Assembly (NCBI GenBank): GCA_004009845.1
Contig: RMBW01000020.1
Coordinates: 124,001-188,000 of the forward strand
Direction of reading: 5' to 3'
DNA length: 64,000 bases
DNA from: Davidsoniella eucalypti
Lineage: Eukaryota; Ascomycota; Sordariomycetes; Microascales; Ceratocystidaceae
Numbering within the stretch: the first letter of the stretch is position 1; each line of letters starts with the position of its first letter. Position numbers and translations under genes: made by a program. Under the pieces are notes generated by a model. It ran no database searches. It saw nothing but the letters and a program-made list of their open reading frames with translations, and was not told the origin of the DNA. Below are positions 9,721 to 21,259 of the stretch, in pieces.

Positions 9721-11507
9721 ATGTCGGCCTTCAATTTCGGCAGCAGCTCACAGCCTGCAAGCTCCGGCGGCGGTATCTTTGGCAACAAAGCAACTCCCAC
9801 AACTTCTGCACCTGCTGCCGGTCCGCTATTTGGAAACACAACCACCCCAGCTCCTCCAGCTCCTACTACCGGTAGTGTCTTCGGCTCGGCGGCAACCACG
9901 TCATCTACTGGTGGAAGCGTTTTTGGAGGTGCGAACGCCGCGCCGGCTCCCGGTAGCTTGTTCGGCGGTGGCTCGGCTACTACTATATCTACTCCTGCTG
10001 CTGCTGGTAGCCTGTTCGGCAACAGCTCAACTCCCGCTGCTGCCCCGGCTGGAGCTCTTTTTGGCAGCAAGCCCGCCATTAACACTACTTCCGCTCCTGC
10101 GGCCGCGTCGTTCGCCAGTGGCTTGAAGGGTACTGGCAGTGGCACTCTTGCTACTCCCGCTAAGCCTGGCGGCTTGTTCAACTCCACTACTCCCGCCGGC
10201 GCACCGCCTGCTGCCAATTCTACCGGTTCCATGTTCGGTTCTACAACTACCCCCACAACATCTTCTCTTCCTGCGTCCGGCAGTTTGTTTGGTGCTGCTG
10301 CTTCTACGACTCCTGCAGCACCTGCTAGTACCAGTCTCTTCAGTAATACACCAGCAGCTCCTCTCTTTGGTACGAAACCTGCCGCTTCTAGTGCCCCTAC
10401 TCCCGCCACTACCACCGCTGCTGCGCCTCCCAGTCTCTTCGGTTCTGCTGCCACATCAGCACCCACTACGACCACTCCTGCTCCTGCCGGTGGTCTCTTC
10501 GGCAATAAGCCAGTTGCCACACCAACTACTACTACGGCTGCTGCTACTCCCAGTCTCTTCGGGAGTGCTGCCACAACTATGGCTCCCGCTAAACCTGCCG
10601 GTGGCCTCTTTGGTGGTTCAACTCCCGCTATAGCCACTACAGCTGCTACAGCCACTACATCTACTACAGCCACTACAACTACTACAGCCACTACAACCTA
10701 TGGTACCACTGCTACTCCTGCAGCCACACTCTCTAACAACATCTCTGCATCAACTTCTGGACCTGCCTCACAACTCCCTCGTCTTAAAAACAAGTCAATG
10801 GATGATATCATCACTCGTTGGGCTTCTGACCTGTCTAAATACCAAAAGGAATTCAAAACCCAGGCTACTAAGGTTGCGGAATGGGATCGTCTGCTTGTTG
10901 ACAATGGCGAGAAAATCCAAAAGCTCTACCTCAACACATTCGAGGCCGAGCGGGCTAGCAATGAGATTGAAAAACAGTTGATGGCAGTTGAGAGCCAGCA
11001 AGATGAGCTTGAAGCATGGCTCGATAAGTACGAGGGTGAGGTCAAGGAGATGGTCACACGGCAATACGGCGCAAACGATCAGCTTGGTGGTCCTGACCAG
11101 GAGCGTGAGCGTACCTACAAGTTGGTTGAAAAGCTTTCTCAAACCCTTGACGAGAAGAGCCGCGATCTAACAAAGATGGTGGATGAGATCAACGATATAT
11201 CGTCTACTCTCAGCAAGAGTAGCAGACCCGAGGATCCAGTAAGTTGCATTGTTTATTTCCCATATTCCCGTATGACACTCTCCATATCACATCTAACTAA
11301 CCACATCCCCACTTACAGGTCAGCCAGATCGTCAGAGTACTCAACGGTCACCTTTCCCAACTTCAATGGATCGACACAAATGCGTCCGCGCTACAGGCCA
11401 AGATTGCGGCTTCGCAGAAGGCCGGTGGCAATCTCGGCAGCCAGTATGGCATGTCTGATAATGATGCGGCGGATAGCTTCTACCGTTCGTACATGGGCCG
11501 GAAGTAA
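9721..11507 (+). CDS. NSP1: nuclear pore FG-nucleoporin Nsp1 (Nup62 family)
   Basis: A nucleoporin of the central channel, partner of Nup57 and Nup49 and also of the Nup82 complex. Two exons (9721-11238, 11319-11507) give 568 aa. Residues 1 to about 340 are a low-complexity Ala/Thr/Pro/Gly region with about 20 short FG motifs (GSLFG, GGLFG, SVFG) and almost no charged residues. A Thr/Ala stretch coded by ACTACAGCC-type repeats (10640-10700) leads to the C-terminal domain, which starts around residue 355 (RLKNKSMDDIITRW) and is a long coiled coil through SNEIEKQLMAVES, ending in SFYRSYMGRK. The yeast protein also has a large charged FSFG section that is missing here. The intron (80 bp) lies within the coiled-coil part. 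An upstream in-frame start at 9628 is not ATG, so the ATG at 9721 was taken. Confidence 0.95.
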
Positions 11508-12744
11508 ACATCATACTTAATCATGCCTCTTGTTTTGTTTTTTTGCTTTTGATCGTTTAAAGTGTATGGTGGTATGAAGACGGTTTCAATGGAAGATTTT
11601 GGCGCTATTAGAAAGAGGGCAAAGAGAAAGGCCTACTTACTTTTTATTTCATGGTTAATTTGCGGGGGCATTCTTTATTCACACATACACAAGCGGAATC
11701 TTCTTGATCTCATTTACCATCTAGCATGGAGGGATAGAGTCAGGTCATGATCAGTATTCTTATCATTTTTAGCCAAGGCTGTTATACCACACAGAAACCA
11801 AAGATGATGACATCTCCTTTTGGTTAAATTGGTGGTTCTATCTTATTTTGATTCCAATTTTTTTTTCCAAGTTCTGAGTTTCCTTTATATTGGTCTCTTA
11901 TCTTATCTGTTGTCGTATTCTTTTATAAACATTCTTGTCTTATATTTATTATTGTTTCTCGAGATTTATTCAACTTTGGAATGGGAGTATTGGGACACAA
12001 GGGCATATCATTAAGTACTTATCACATGAATCAGGTCAGTCTATCTCACTTATACCATGTGTGCTGTCACCGTAGTTTCATCATGTAATATGTAAGTTGA
12101 TCGTCATATGGCGATCTAAACACCTAGTTCGCAACGTATTTTTATTGAAATACGTAGTCATCTGTATCGCATAGCCCGTTTCAGAGTGTTCTTTGAGAAG
12201 TGAATGCAAGTATCATAATTGTCACATATGTATGACATTCAAGCTTAAAATATGCACATCTCCTTTCATAATGAAGGCTTTTTTTAGGTCCTTGATTAGT
12301 ATGCACTGGGGATTTGGTATAGAAACGTAGTCAATAATCGAAGACTTGAAGATGGATCTCCATGAAAGCTAAATAGAGATAGTGCCCAACCCGACGCAAT
12401 CCGTATAGCACATGTCTACTTTGACTTAGTAATCTCGTCACTAGAAGGCAAAAAAATAAAGTTGAGAGTGTTAGCGAACCGTGCGTACCAATCTTTGTGG
12501 ACAGGTGTAAGTGGGAACAACTTGAAGGCTTCGGGCGAGAGGAACATGGAAATTGGACCCTACTACCAGACCTGTTATAATACTAGGATCGTGGGATCTC
12601 CATGTACAAACTCGTTCCTTGGTTACAATAGCAGTCATAACAGCTACTGGTATGAAATTTGATACCGCGATTTGTGACTGTGATAAAGCAGTTGTTCCTA
12701 ACAAGTAAAAAATTGTCGAAAGGTGACGGAGTTCAGATAATATC
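11508..12744. other. convergent interval between NSP1 and IF1
   Basis: AT-rich and without recognisable coding signal. Small open frames near 11562-12014 and 12462-12704 have no domain or splice support. Confidence 0.5.
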
Positions 12745-13213
12745 TTACATGTGATCAGATAGCTCCTTGAGGTGAGCCTGCTGTTCCTGAAGCTTCTGCT
12801 TCAGGGCCAAAAGCTTTTCCTTCTCGCGCTGACGGATAGCGTAGTCCTCATTAGCTTTCTCGCGGCGCTGGAAGGCATCACTAAATCACAAATAGGGCAG
12901 TCAGTAAATAGCTTCAAACTAGGTGCTCAGAGTCATATGATAGTTAGATATAGCATGGTCAATGTCATATCTTGTTAACTAAAAAGGCTCGACCCGGGAC
13001 TGGCGGGATCGCAAGTCACTTTGAGCAAGCCAATTGTCCAACACATTAAGCTTATATTGTGTCTATAGTTGAGGTATGAACGGGACAGTACCCTTGACCG
13101 CCGGTCTTGGGCGGAGCGCCAGTATCGCCAGCAGACATGACGCGGGCCGAGGTTGAGAAGGCTTTGGGGGCGGCGGCACGAAGCACGGTTTTGGAGATGG
13201 ACGTCCGAAGCAT
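12745..13213 (-). CDS. INH1: mitochondrial F1F0-ATPase inhibitor IF1
   Basis: Two exons (13213-13092 and 12880-12745) separated by a 211 bp intron give 85 aa; neither exon is long enough to show as a large ORF. Residues 1-25 (MLRTSISKTVLRAAAPKAFS) form a basic, Arg-rich mitochondrial presequence. The conserved core runs FQRREKANEDYAIRQREKEK, typical of IF1, which inserts a helix between F1 catalytic subunits and blocks ATP hydrolysis at low matrix pH. The C-terminal part (LKQKLQEQQAHLKEL) is the coiled coil used for dimerisation. Length and order of parts agree with fungal IF1. The donor is GG|GTACTG and the acceptor TTTAG, joining GG|T to keep the frame. It is convergent with NSP1. Confidence 0.92.
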
Positions 13214-15476
13214 CGTGTGGATGATTTAATGTGCGTAAGCCAAAAAGAAATAGAGTACAGAAAGTAACTAGTGATTACTTGTAGTGCACAGGTTAGAGAG
13301 CAAAAAAAGAGGGAAAGTGAAAGGAAATCAAGAGAGAAATGGAGTAAGAATAAGAAAGCTTCTCTCAAGACATTATATTATGTGAGCTCCTAGACGGGAA
13401 GGAGCACTAGTCAGCAATCACAAAATGCTACTACCAATGATACCAATAAAATCACCACCACCTAAATAGCAACATACAATTGAATAGCTACACCTTTCTA
13501 CGCCCTGCCAGCTATAGAATTGGATGCCTCAGTCCATGATGGGATGACGGAATGCAGTAAATATCAGTTGACACCTCAATGAGGGAATTTGCCAGGACCG
13601 TAGCGATCAACTAATGTGATATTGTCATGCAGTATACAAGAATGTTACTAGTATAGGCCATATCCTCAACGACTTGATAAAAATGCATTGTCATTTTCAA
13701 GCCGCGTTTTTCCCCGATGCCGACCAAGTTGAGCTCCCGCGACATCATACGTTTATTACATATTATGTATGATAGCGCCTGTCGTGACTCCTGCTACACA
13801 AAAATAGGCAGAGAAACAGAGCTTTACTGGCTCCCCGCTTGAGGACCACTTGTCTAAACCCCACATATCTTTAAAGGGAGATGGACAGAGGCCCAAAATG
13901 TACTGTCACGTGGATGCTATAATTATAAGTCCGTATTTCCAGACCAAAAAAAAAGCAACTTGTGCTTACTACTACAATTCTGTTTGTTATCTACTATGTA
14001 TATGTATCGTTATATGTTCGTAATATATGACAACTTGCGTGATAGTTTTCATCTCACAATTTCACTCTACTCAAAATTTGCCCCTCCCTCTCTAGACGAG
14101 ACAAATTAACCCTACCGTCAACTTATTAGTGTTATAGAGACTTATGACTACGTATTGAATGTCACGGTGGCCCACAACGTTCTGTGGCTTTAGCTATTAT
14201 ATCGCGTAAACTCAAACTGCGCCTTCATCAACAGGACAGCATACTATGTAGAGTGCGTTCTGCATGGCGCATAACAGCAAACAATTGATTAACGATAACC
14301 CATTGTTACTGTCTAGAGCACAATCCTAGTTGATGTGTAGGTTCACGTGCGTCTTTGACAGGGCACCCAAGATATGTAGTATCACCGAGGACGAGCTGAT
14401 CAGCGAACTGGAGACGAGGAGTAGCAGAATTTGTAGAAAAAAAGTACGACAGCTGATTGATCATGGTTCTGCAACCTTGCTTCTGAGGGGGCATGTTGTT
14501 GTTGTAGCACGTACTCTATTTTCCTCCCTTCTCATTTATCGTGGCTGGCCTGTGCTTGTTTCGTCGTTTTGTCGCGGGTTACGAGCACTCCTCATAGTAT
14601 CCTCATAGTACGACTGGCTATCCAAGCTCCGTCAATTTTCATCTTTGGTTGTTGGTGACTGACTTCCGTGTGGTACGGCTAAGATGCTTGGGCTTGGATA
14701 AGGCCTGTTTGTCTACTGGAAATGAGAAACTTGGAAATATTAGCAATATGATGGCTAGTACTGGCAGAGCCCCCTCTGCTGCGAAACATGGCTAGCTTGC
14801 CTGGGATCTGGACTGGGCGGCCAAAACAGGCGCCGTAGCAGTAGAACAGCACAGAAGGAAACGGAAGCTTTGCCCCCAGCAACCCAGCAAGGCAAATGCC
14901 GCCCCTCTTTTTATCTGTGCCTGCCTTTGTAAGTTGAGATTCCCCCTCCATGCCATTTGCGGGACAAGTGTAGCAAAGAAGGTACTTGCTTATTTCATAG
15001 TGGAGGCTAGGCTGCCGCAGGTACTTGCTCAGCTCTTGCTCTTGCTCTTGCTCCAGCCTATTGTTGCTTTGTTGTGCCTTCTGCTCGGCCGTTTATTAAT
15101 AGACCACAGCAGCAAGCAACAAGCAGCCGCAGCAAGTTGAAGAAACAGAGCCTATAGTAATTAGTAGTAGCAATAAGAAAATAACACATAAAAATACAAG
15201 TGGAAGTGTCCCGCTAGCTGTTTTGCTGTCCTACCGCATTGCTGCATTAAGTATTGGTCTTGCCTTGCCTTGCTGTTTCCCTCGCCCTCTTATCATTCTC
15301 CCAACGACAACGCACTCCATTTCTTGCTTCTCCTTTCTACTTCTGCCCTTCTTCTTTCCAAATCAATCCACTCGATACAATCCCCTTTCTTCTCTTTCTA
15401 TACCATCGCGACTTCGCCTTTTTACTGCAGTTGACTGCACATATTTCTTTCTAATCACCATTGTTTTCTTATCCAG
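13214..15476. other. intergenic, upstream of IF1 and of the 14-3-3 gene
   Basis: No supported gene in 2.2 kb. A frame at 14330-14608 (FDRAPKICSITEDELISELE) is weakly protein-like but isolated. A pyrimidine-rich block at 15240-15470 looks like the core promoter and first non-coding exon of the 14-3-3 gene. Confidence 0.45.
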
Positions 15477-16548
15477 GTACGTAGCCTTTACAATGACTGC
15501 AGCAGTGCTAGCAATTGCTGCATTCCCCTCCTCTCCCCTCTCCACGTCGTCAGCGCCACATCCGGCCACTGAGAGATCTGGTTCCAACGTGCCTTGCATC
15601 GTCACCGTGTCTTGCGCAACAGGACACTGCGAGTTCTCGACATTTCTGCCGCTTTAAACTACTACTAGTCGATCTGGTAGCCTGTTTGGCCCGTCCCTCC
15701 ATAAACCTAGCCAGAGCTAGATGGGTCTTGAATTTGCCAGTATACCTTTGCCATACCAGACCTATTCGCTGCCCTCTCTCGAGATTTTTTCGATGTCTAT
15801 CGCCAATTGCCACCCCCTCTTGCCTAGATACAACATTGATAAATCTCGATGATAGTGGATGGTAGATGGGATAGCGACTAGTGGTTACAATTTCCTTCCC
15901 TGAACTCGAGCTAGGTGCTGCTCAATATCCACCCCCACTATCGCACGACGGCGGCAGCAGTAGTAACAGCAAAGCCAACAGTTGGGTGGGGACCTCAGAG
16001 TCTCAATTGAACTTGGCTGGGTGTCTGCTGTCAGCCTTCTGTCAATTTCCAGCCCTGTGCCAGCCTACAGAAAAAAACATATATACCGTTTGTGAATAGG
16101 TTGATCGTTATACATCTCCTCGCACATATTTTGCTATCGGCTCTGGCTTTGACTATGGATTGACTGGTTGATGGCTGGATAGGCGAGCTTTGCGACGCCT
16201 CCATCCGCCCGTTATTATGCTGTTCCTCCCCGCCCATAAGCCCAGCATAATAAACAGGCCTAGACCTGGCTCTGCTTAGCATCAAGCAAGAGGGACCTGG
16301 ACAGTCCAAACTCCCATTAAAGGAAATCCAAAGCCAAATTGGCGCTGGTCGTTGTATCGGCTCTAAACCGATTAAGCAGCCCACTCCTATGCTTCACCGA
16401 TCTCCATATTCAATCCTGCTTAACTTATTATTTCGCTTTGTCCCCTTTGTCATTATTTTCTCCTCTTTTAAACTGCTACGTCAATCTTCTTTTTGCTCAT
16501 CTATCAGCTTCTGATTGCTAACCTTTGATCGCTTTGTTCTTGCAATAG
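15477..16548 (+). other. predicted 1.07 kb intron in the 5' UTR of the 14-3-3 gene
   Basis: The donor CAG|GTACGT at 15476/15477 is close to ideal. The acceptor TTGCAATAG ends at 16548, with a matching branch site TGCTAAC at 16516-16522, 27 bases before the acceptor. The sequence before the donor is a CT-rich leader and the sequence after the acceptor reaches the ATG in 37 bases. No long coding frame is present inside. Confidence 0.5.
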
Positions 16549-16585
16549 TCACATACCTTTTTTTTTCACCCACACATACATCAAA

Positions 16586-17655
<1,070 letters not shown>

Positions 17656-18511
17656 ACATCATCTCGTCATTAAAACCTAGAGTAACGGCGTGGAAGTTAA
17701 TTAATGCGTCGGCAACGAGGAATACGGATGGATGGATAGGAACGGTTGGATATCGGTGTGGACTATGAAACCCCTTTTGTTATTTTGTGTTGCAAGGCAT
17801 ATTTTCAAGCAACTTTTACAAACCAAAGTTATGTTATCTTTCTTTTTTTGATCTGGGGAAGGGCGATACATCGGCCTTTATTACTCGTTAGATAGTGTCC
17901 AGTGTCTGCTGCTGTGCATAGCTGACACGGGAAAGACCGGAGAGATAAGACGGAAGAACTTTTACAGTACCAGATGGTGTGGTTAATCCAAGATGAATAG
18001 AGCAGCTCTTCGTAGCTGAACACTTCAAGATATCTCTAACCTAATGACTCCCCTCCATCCTCATTGAAAAATGCATTAATAGAGATGATGTTTTACAACG
18101 AGTAGTGCCTTTGCTTGTACGACACCGCGTATGTGACGATCTACAGGTACTAACCAAGTTGAGGCACATGTGCATTGAGAGATCATTTTAAACTTTTGAT
18201 TGGAGATTTTACAGTGCATACACATGGTAATGTATTTTCTAACTCTAGGTGCTAATGTCACTATATAAAACAGACAAGGTCGTCTTTGAGGAGGGTATCA
18301 TTTTGGGGGTATTATATTGACGACGACCGTCTCAACCATATTGCGTCTTCTGTGGCTTTTATTTACCGGATGTATAGGACACTGTGACTAACATCTATCC
18401 AAGAGAACGGTAGTGATATATCAGTAATATATCAATATATCAGCCGCATAGCTAGAACCGAGGAAGTGATTTCAAGCCGCCATATAAACTACATACTTTT
18501 GCTACGAGAAT
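17656..18511. other. convergent 3' region of the 14-3-3 gene and DPH4
   Basis: AT-rich with no coding signal. ATATATCA repeats occur near 18415-18440. Confidence 0.5.
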
Positions 18512-19003
18512 TTACTCGTCTTCGACAACCGCAAAGTGTACTTTGAGCCACAGGCTACAATCCTGACACGCGACTAGCAATTCACCACCCTCGCCAGCCT
18601 GTTCGAGGTCTTGTTCAGCGAATATGTATCCGCGATCGTTGCCGCAACGACACGAGCGAAACCACGACTCTGTTACATCGTCAAACAGGAGGTCGTCTAG
18701 ATCGACGACTTCTGCGGTCTGAAAGCTGCCCTTGCGTGCGAGTTTCCGACGTGAGGTGAGCAAGGTCTTGTCGTAGGCGGCCCGCAAAGATGGCGTGGAT
18801 AGTTGCTTGTAGGCCGTAGAAATTTGGTCGATGGTGAAGAGAGTGGGCGTGTTCGTGGTATTTGGTGAGGCTTTGTCGGGATGGTTCTGGAGAAGGGCGC
18901 GGTGGTATGCGCGCTTGAGGATGTTGGAGACGTCGTTTTGCTCGGAAAGCAGTGATTGAGATATGCCTAGTATCTCATAATATGTAGAGGTGGTACCAGA
19001 CAT
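18512..19003 (-). CDS. DPH4: diphthamide biosynthesis protein 4 (J-domain and CSL zinc finger)
   Basis: An uninterrupted 163-aa reading frame. Residues 7-80 form a DnaJ domain (YYEILGIS) with the HPD motif at 41-43. Residues 113-158 are a DPH-type CSL zinc ribbon with Cys118, Cys120, Cys146 and Cys149 (CRCG and CQDC). This domain pair is specific to Dph4/Jjj3, which supplies iron or electrons for the first step of diphthamide formation on eEF2 together with Dph1-Dph2 and Dph3. A longer frame to 19117 exists upstream, but the ATG at 19003 begins exactly where the J domain starts and gives the usual length. Confidence 0.93.
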   Translation of the reverse strand: MSGTTSTYYEILGISQSLLSEQNDVSNILKRAYHRALLQNHPDKASPNTTNTPTLFTIDQISTAYKQLSTPSLRAAYDKTLLTSRRKLARKGSFQTAEVVDLDDLLFDDVTESWFRSCRCGNDRGYIFAEQDLEQAGEGGELLVACQDCSLWLKVHFAVVEDE

Positions 19004-19585
19004 GGATGGTATTGTGGTGGTATATGTAAAATGTACTTTTTGGTTCGAGTATCTGCAGATTGGCTGATGTTCTACTATAATTGGACAGTACAAAAAAGAG
19101 TAAGAACTATGTACCATGTATAAATAAACTCAGCATTGCGGTATATTTGTGACAAGATACACGAGTTATATGGTCAGAAATTACAATATGTTCTTAGCTA
19201 TCAAAGTGAGATTTTTAATAGACTGCAAGAGATTCTTGGATTTGCGATGGCGGGGTCCACATTAGTCATTTTGGCAGCGAAATCTTGAAGAGGCTTTTAG
19301 CTTGCCGCCGTTTCATAGCAAAGAACGACAATGTATATAGAATCACGAATATTTTATGAGTATATTGCTTGGATGTTCGTCTCACGAAATAATTAACCAT
19401 ATATCGTTTCTGTGGAAAACAAGAACGGCTTTGGAAAAATGGAGGGTCGTAAATTCTTTTCTGACAATAGCGTACAGTTAGTTCTATGGAGCGTACTAAC
19501 GGCCCCGAGGAAAACCAGATGATATAAACAATATAATACAGATTGAGAGGACGTAAGCGTCCAATAATGCTCAAAGGCGAGCCCT
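19004..19585. other. short intergenic between DPH4 and mL59
   Basis: AT-rich. It holds the promoter of DPH4 and the 3' UTR of mL59; the open frames 19266-19610 and 19393-20301 are read-through of mL59 intron sequence and are not separate genes. Confidence 0.5.
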
Positions 19586-20187
19586 TTATTTGGGGAAGCG
19601 CTTCCACCACCGCTTGCCGGTCTGGAACGAAGACATGTTAGTATTGGTAGATATCGCCGTGACATAAGAATACGACCTACCTTCTTCCATTCTGTGATAA
19701 GTTTGGGCATAGCAAGCATAGCCTCTCTCCGTTTGGCAATCCTATAGATGATTGTTAGCTCGTTGATGTGACATATTCCGAGTAAAGCGATCACGTACTT
19801 GATATAGAGCTGTCTTTCGAAGGCGTGACCCTTGACCTTCTGGCCAACACCCGTACCTCGCACACGCAGACCCTGTTCGACTCTCTTACCGAGAGTGTTG
19901 ACAGTCGCCTTGGGACCCTCGGGAAGCAGCTCTTCCACGCCGTACTGTCGGGCCAGCTTGACCAGATCGGCCTGTCGGCGTAGCGAGTACACAGGGTCGT
20001 TCCACTTGCCCGTCAGCGGGTGCTTATAGTAGAGGAATGGGTTTGGCCGGTCAGTCTGGTAGCCCGTCTTGACGGCTTCCGTACCGGATTGGATCGATGT
20101 TGGCGGGTAGCGCGAGAAGAAACGCAGTAGCGGCTGCGGGAGCGACTTGGCCAACGCCACCAGGCCATTGGTGGCGGGGGACGACAT
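19586..20187 (-). CDS. MRPL25: mitochondrial large-subunit ribosomal protein mL59
   Basis: Three exons: 20187-19799, 19741-19681, 19621-19586; 161 aa. The sequence keeps the family blocks in order: LLRFFSRYPPTSIQSG, NPFLYYKHPLTGKW, YSLRRQADLVKLA, VEELLPEGPK, RVRGTGVGQKVKGH, KRREAMLAMPKLI and the basic end GKRWWKRFPK. In yeast the member is Mrpl25/YmL25, a fungal-specific protein of the mitochondrial 54S subunit. The last exon encodes only 12 residues and was found from the family's conserved basic C-terminus. Both introns are about 58 bp with GTACGT or GTAGGT donors. Confidence 0.9.
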
Positions 20188-20379
20188 TGCGTTGATCTGG
20201 ATTGGAGTTTGCTGTGTGAAGTATTGGTGTGTTGTTATAGTCTGTGGGTTGACTGAGAATAATTTGAGTGATATAGCGCGGGGTGGCCGCCGATGGTACA
20301 CTAAAAAGAGGCGTCTTTTCGTCCGTCTTCCACCTTACTACAGCCCGGGATGTTGATATTTTGGCCGCCAGAAGATATT
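20188..20379. other. mL59 promoter region
   Basis: Short upstream region with GC-rich sequence; nothing else seen. Confidence 0.4.
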
Positions 20380-20640
20380 CTAAACATGGACAAGGCTGCC
20401 TGTATTTTTACGGTGTTTGGCTAATTTAGCCAATAAATGCTCCGTGTTTTGATATAGGAAAACTTGCTTTTCTAGGACCTCGCCCAGGTCTTCTTTCAGC
20501 GCGATTACGTAACATGAATCTGAATTTGGTGGTAGCCTCGTTACCAGTTGCGTCCCCACGGCGGCCATCTTGTTTGTTGTTTGTGCTGTTTGGTCTTTTG
20601 TTGCTATTTGTGGGACAGAACGACTGCTCTGATTGGCCAA
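20380..20640 (-). CDS. possible small protein of 86 aa, unknown
   Basis: A minus-strand ATG frame encodes 86 residues with a second ATG at residue 25. The C-terminal half (EDLGEVLEKQVFLYQNTEHLLAKLAKH) is predicted to be an amphipathic helix, which is unlike random translation. No family is recognised. It sits tandem upstream of mL59, so it could also be part of that promoter. Confidence 0.3.
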   Translation of the reverse strand: MANQSSRSVPQIATKDQTAQTTNKMAAVGTQLVTRLPPNSDSCYVIALKEDLGEVLEKQVFLYQNTEHLLAKLAKHRKNTGSLVHV

Positions 20641-21259
20641 CAGCTGACATCAGATACGTGGGCTGACACGGCTTGTATAATTAGTCCGATAAGCTTGATG
20701 AGCACATTCCTTCAGCCTCGCTACTAGCCTTAACCCTAACATGATACTTGCCAGGGTTCTCAAAGCCCGTTGATACAAAAAGCGTTGTAAAAGAGCTTGT
20801 GCAATAGTCGCTGATAAGATCTGCTAATCGAAACCATTAAAGGCATTTTTAAAGTAAAATACAAGTTGGTTTCTGGACGAGAATCTTCGAATGAAGACAT
20901 ATATAGCGTTACACACATCAAATTTGTAGATATAACGGTAGAGATATATAGTTATATTTGAATCATTCACATCCGAGAAGCAGTACAGTAGTTTGCGAGC
21001 CAATTCGTACGTTTTACTAGAAATGAAAACGGACATAGCATATGGAATCACCAGATACGGGGTGTTTTTTTTTCCGTCCCAAGCAAATGAAAATAAGCAT
21101 ATCAAACTTAGCTTTGTAGGCCAGCTTCGTATAGAAAAGTGTTGAACCAATGTATAGAAGATTAGATTAGAAGTGAGAGAAGCATTAGCAAATAAGAACT
21201 ATGTATGATATTAAAAGAATTACCGACTACCAAACAACTAAAGGCTTAATAGGTTGAAT
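20641..21259. other. left margin of the accessory island
   Basis: AT-rich, with no gene seen. It contains a telomere-like TTAACCCTAAC at 20730-20740. Confidence 0.45.

Noticed and set aside
9573..10691. 372-aa minus-strand frame, Ala/Val/Pro-rich
   Set aside because: It is the antisense shadow of the NSP1 FG repeats; composition follows from the repeat codons and no domain is present.
15223..15657. 144-aa plus frame before the 14-3-3 gene
   Set aside because: It overlaps the CT-rich leader and the predicted UTR intron donor; composition reflects the CT bias.
19393..20301. 302-aa minus frame covering mL59
   Set aside because: It reads through both introns of mL59; the spliced 161-aa model agrees with the family and ends correctly.
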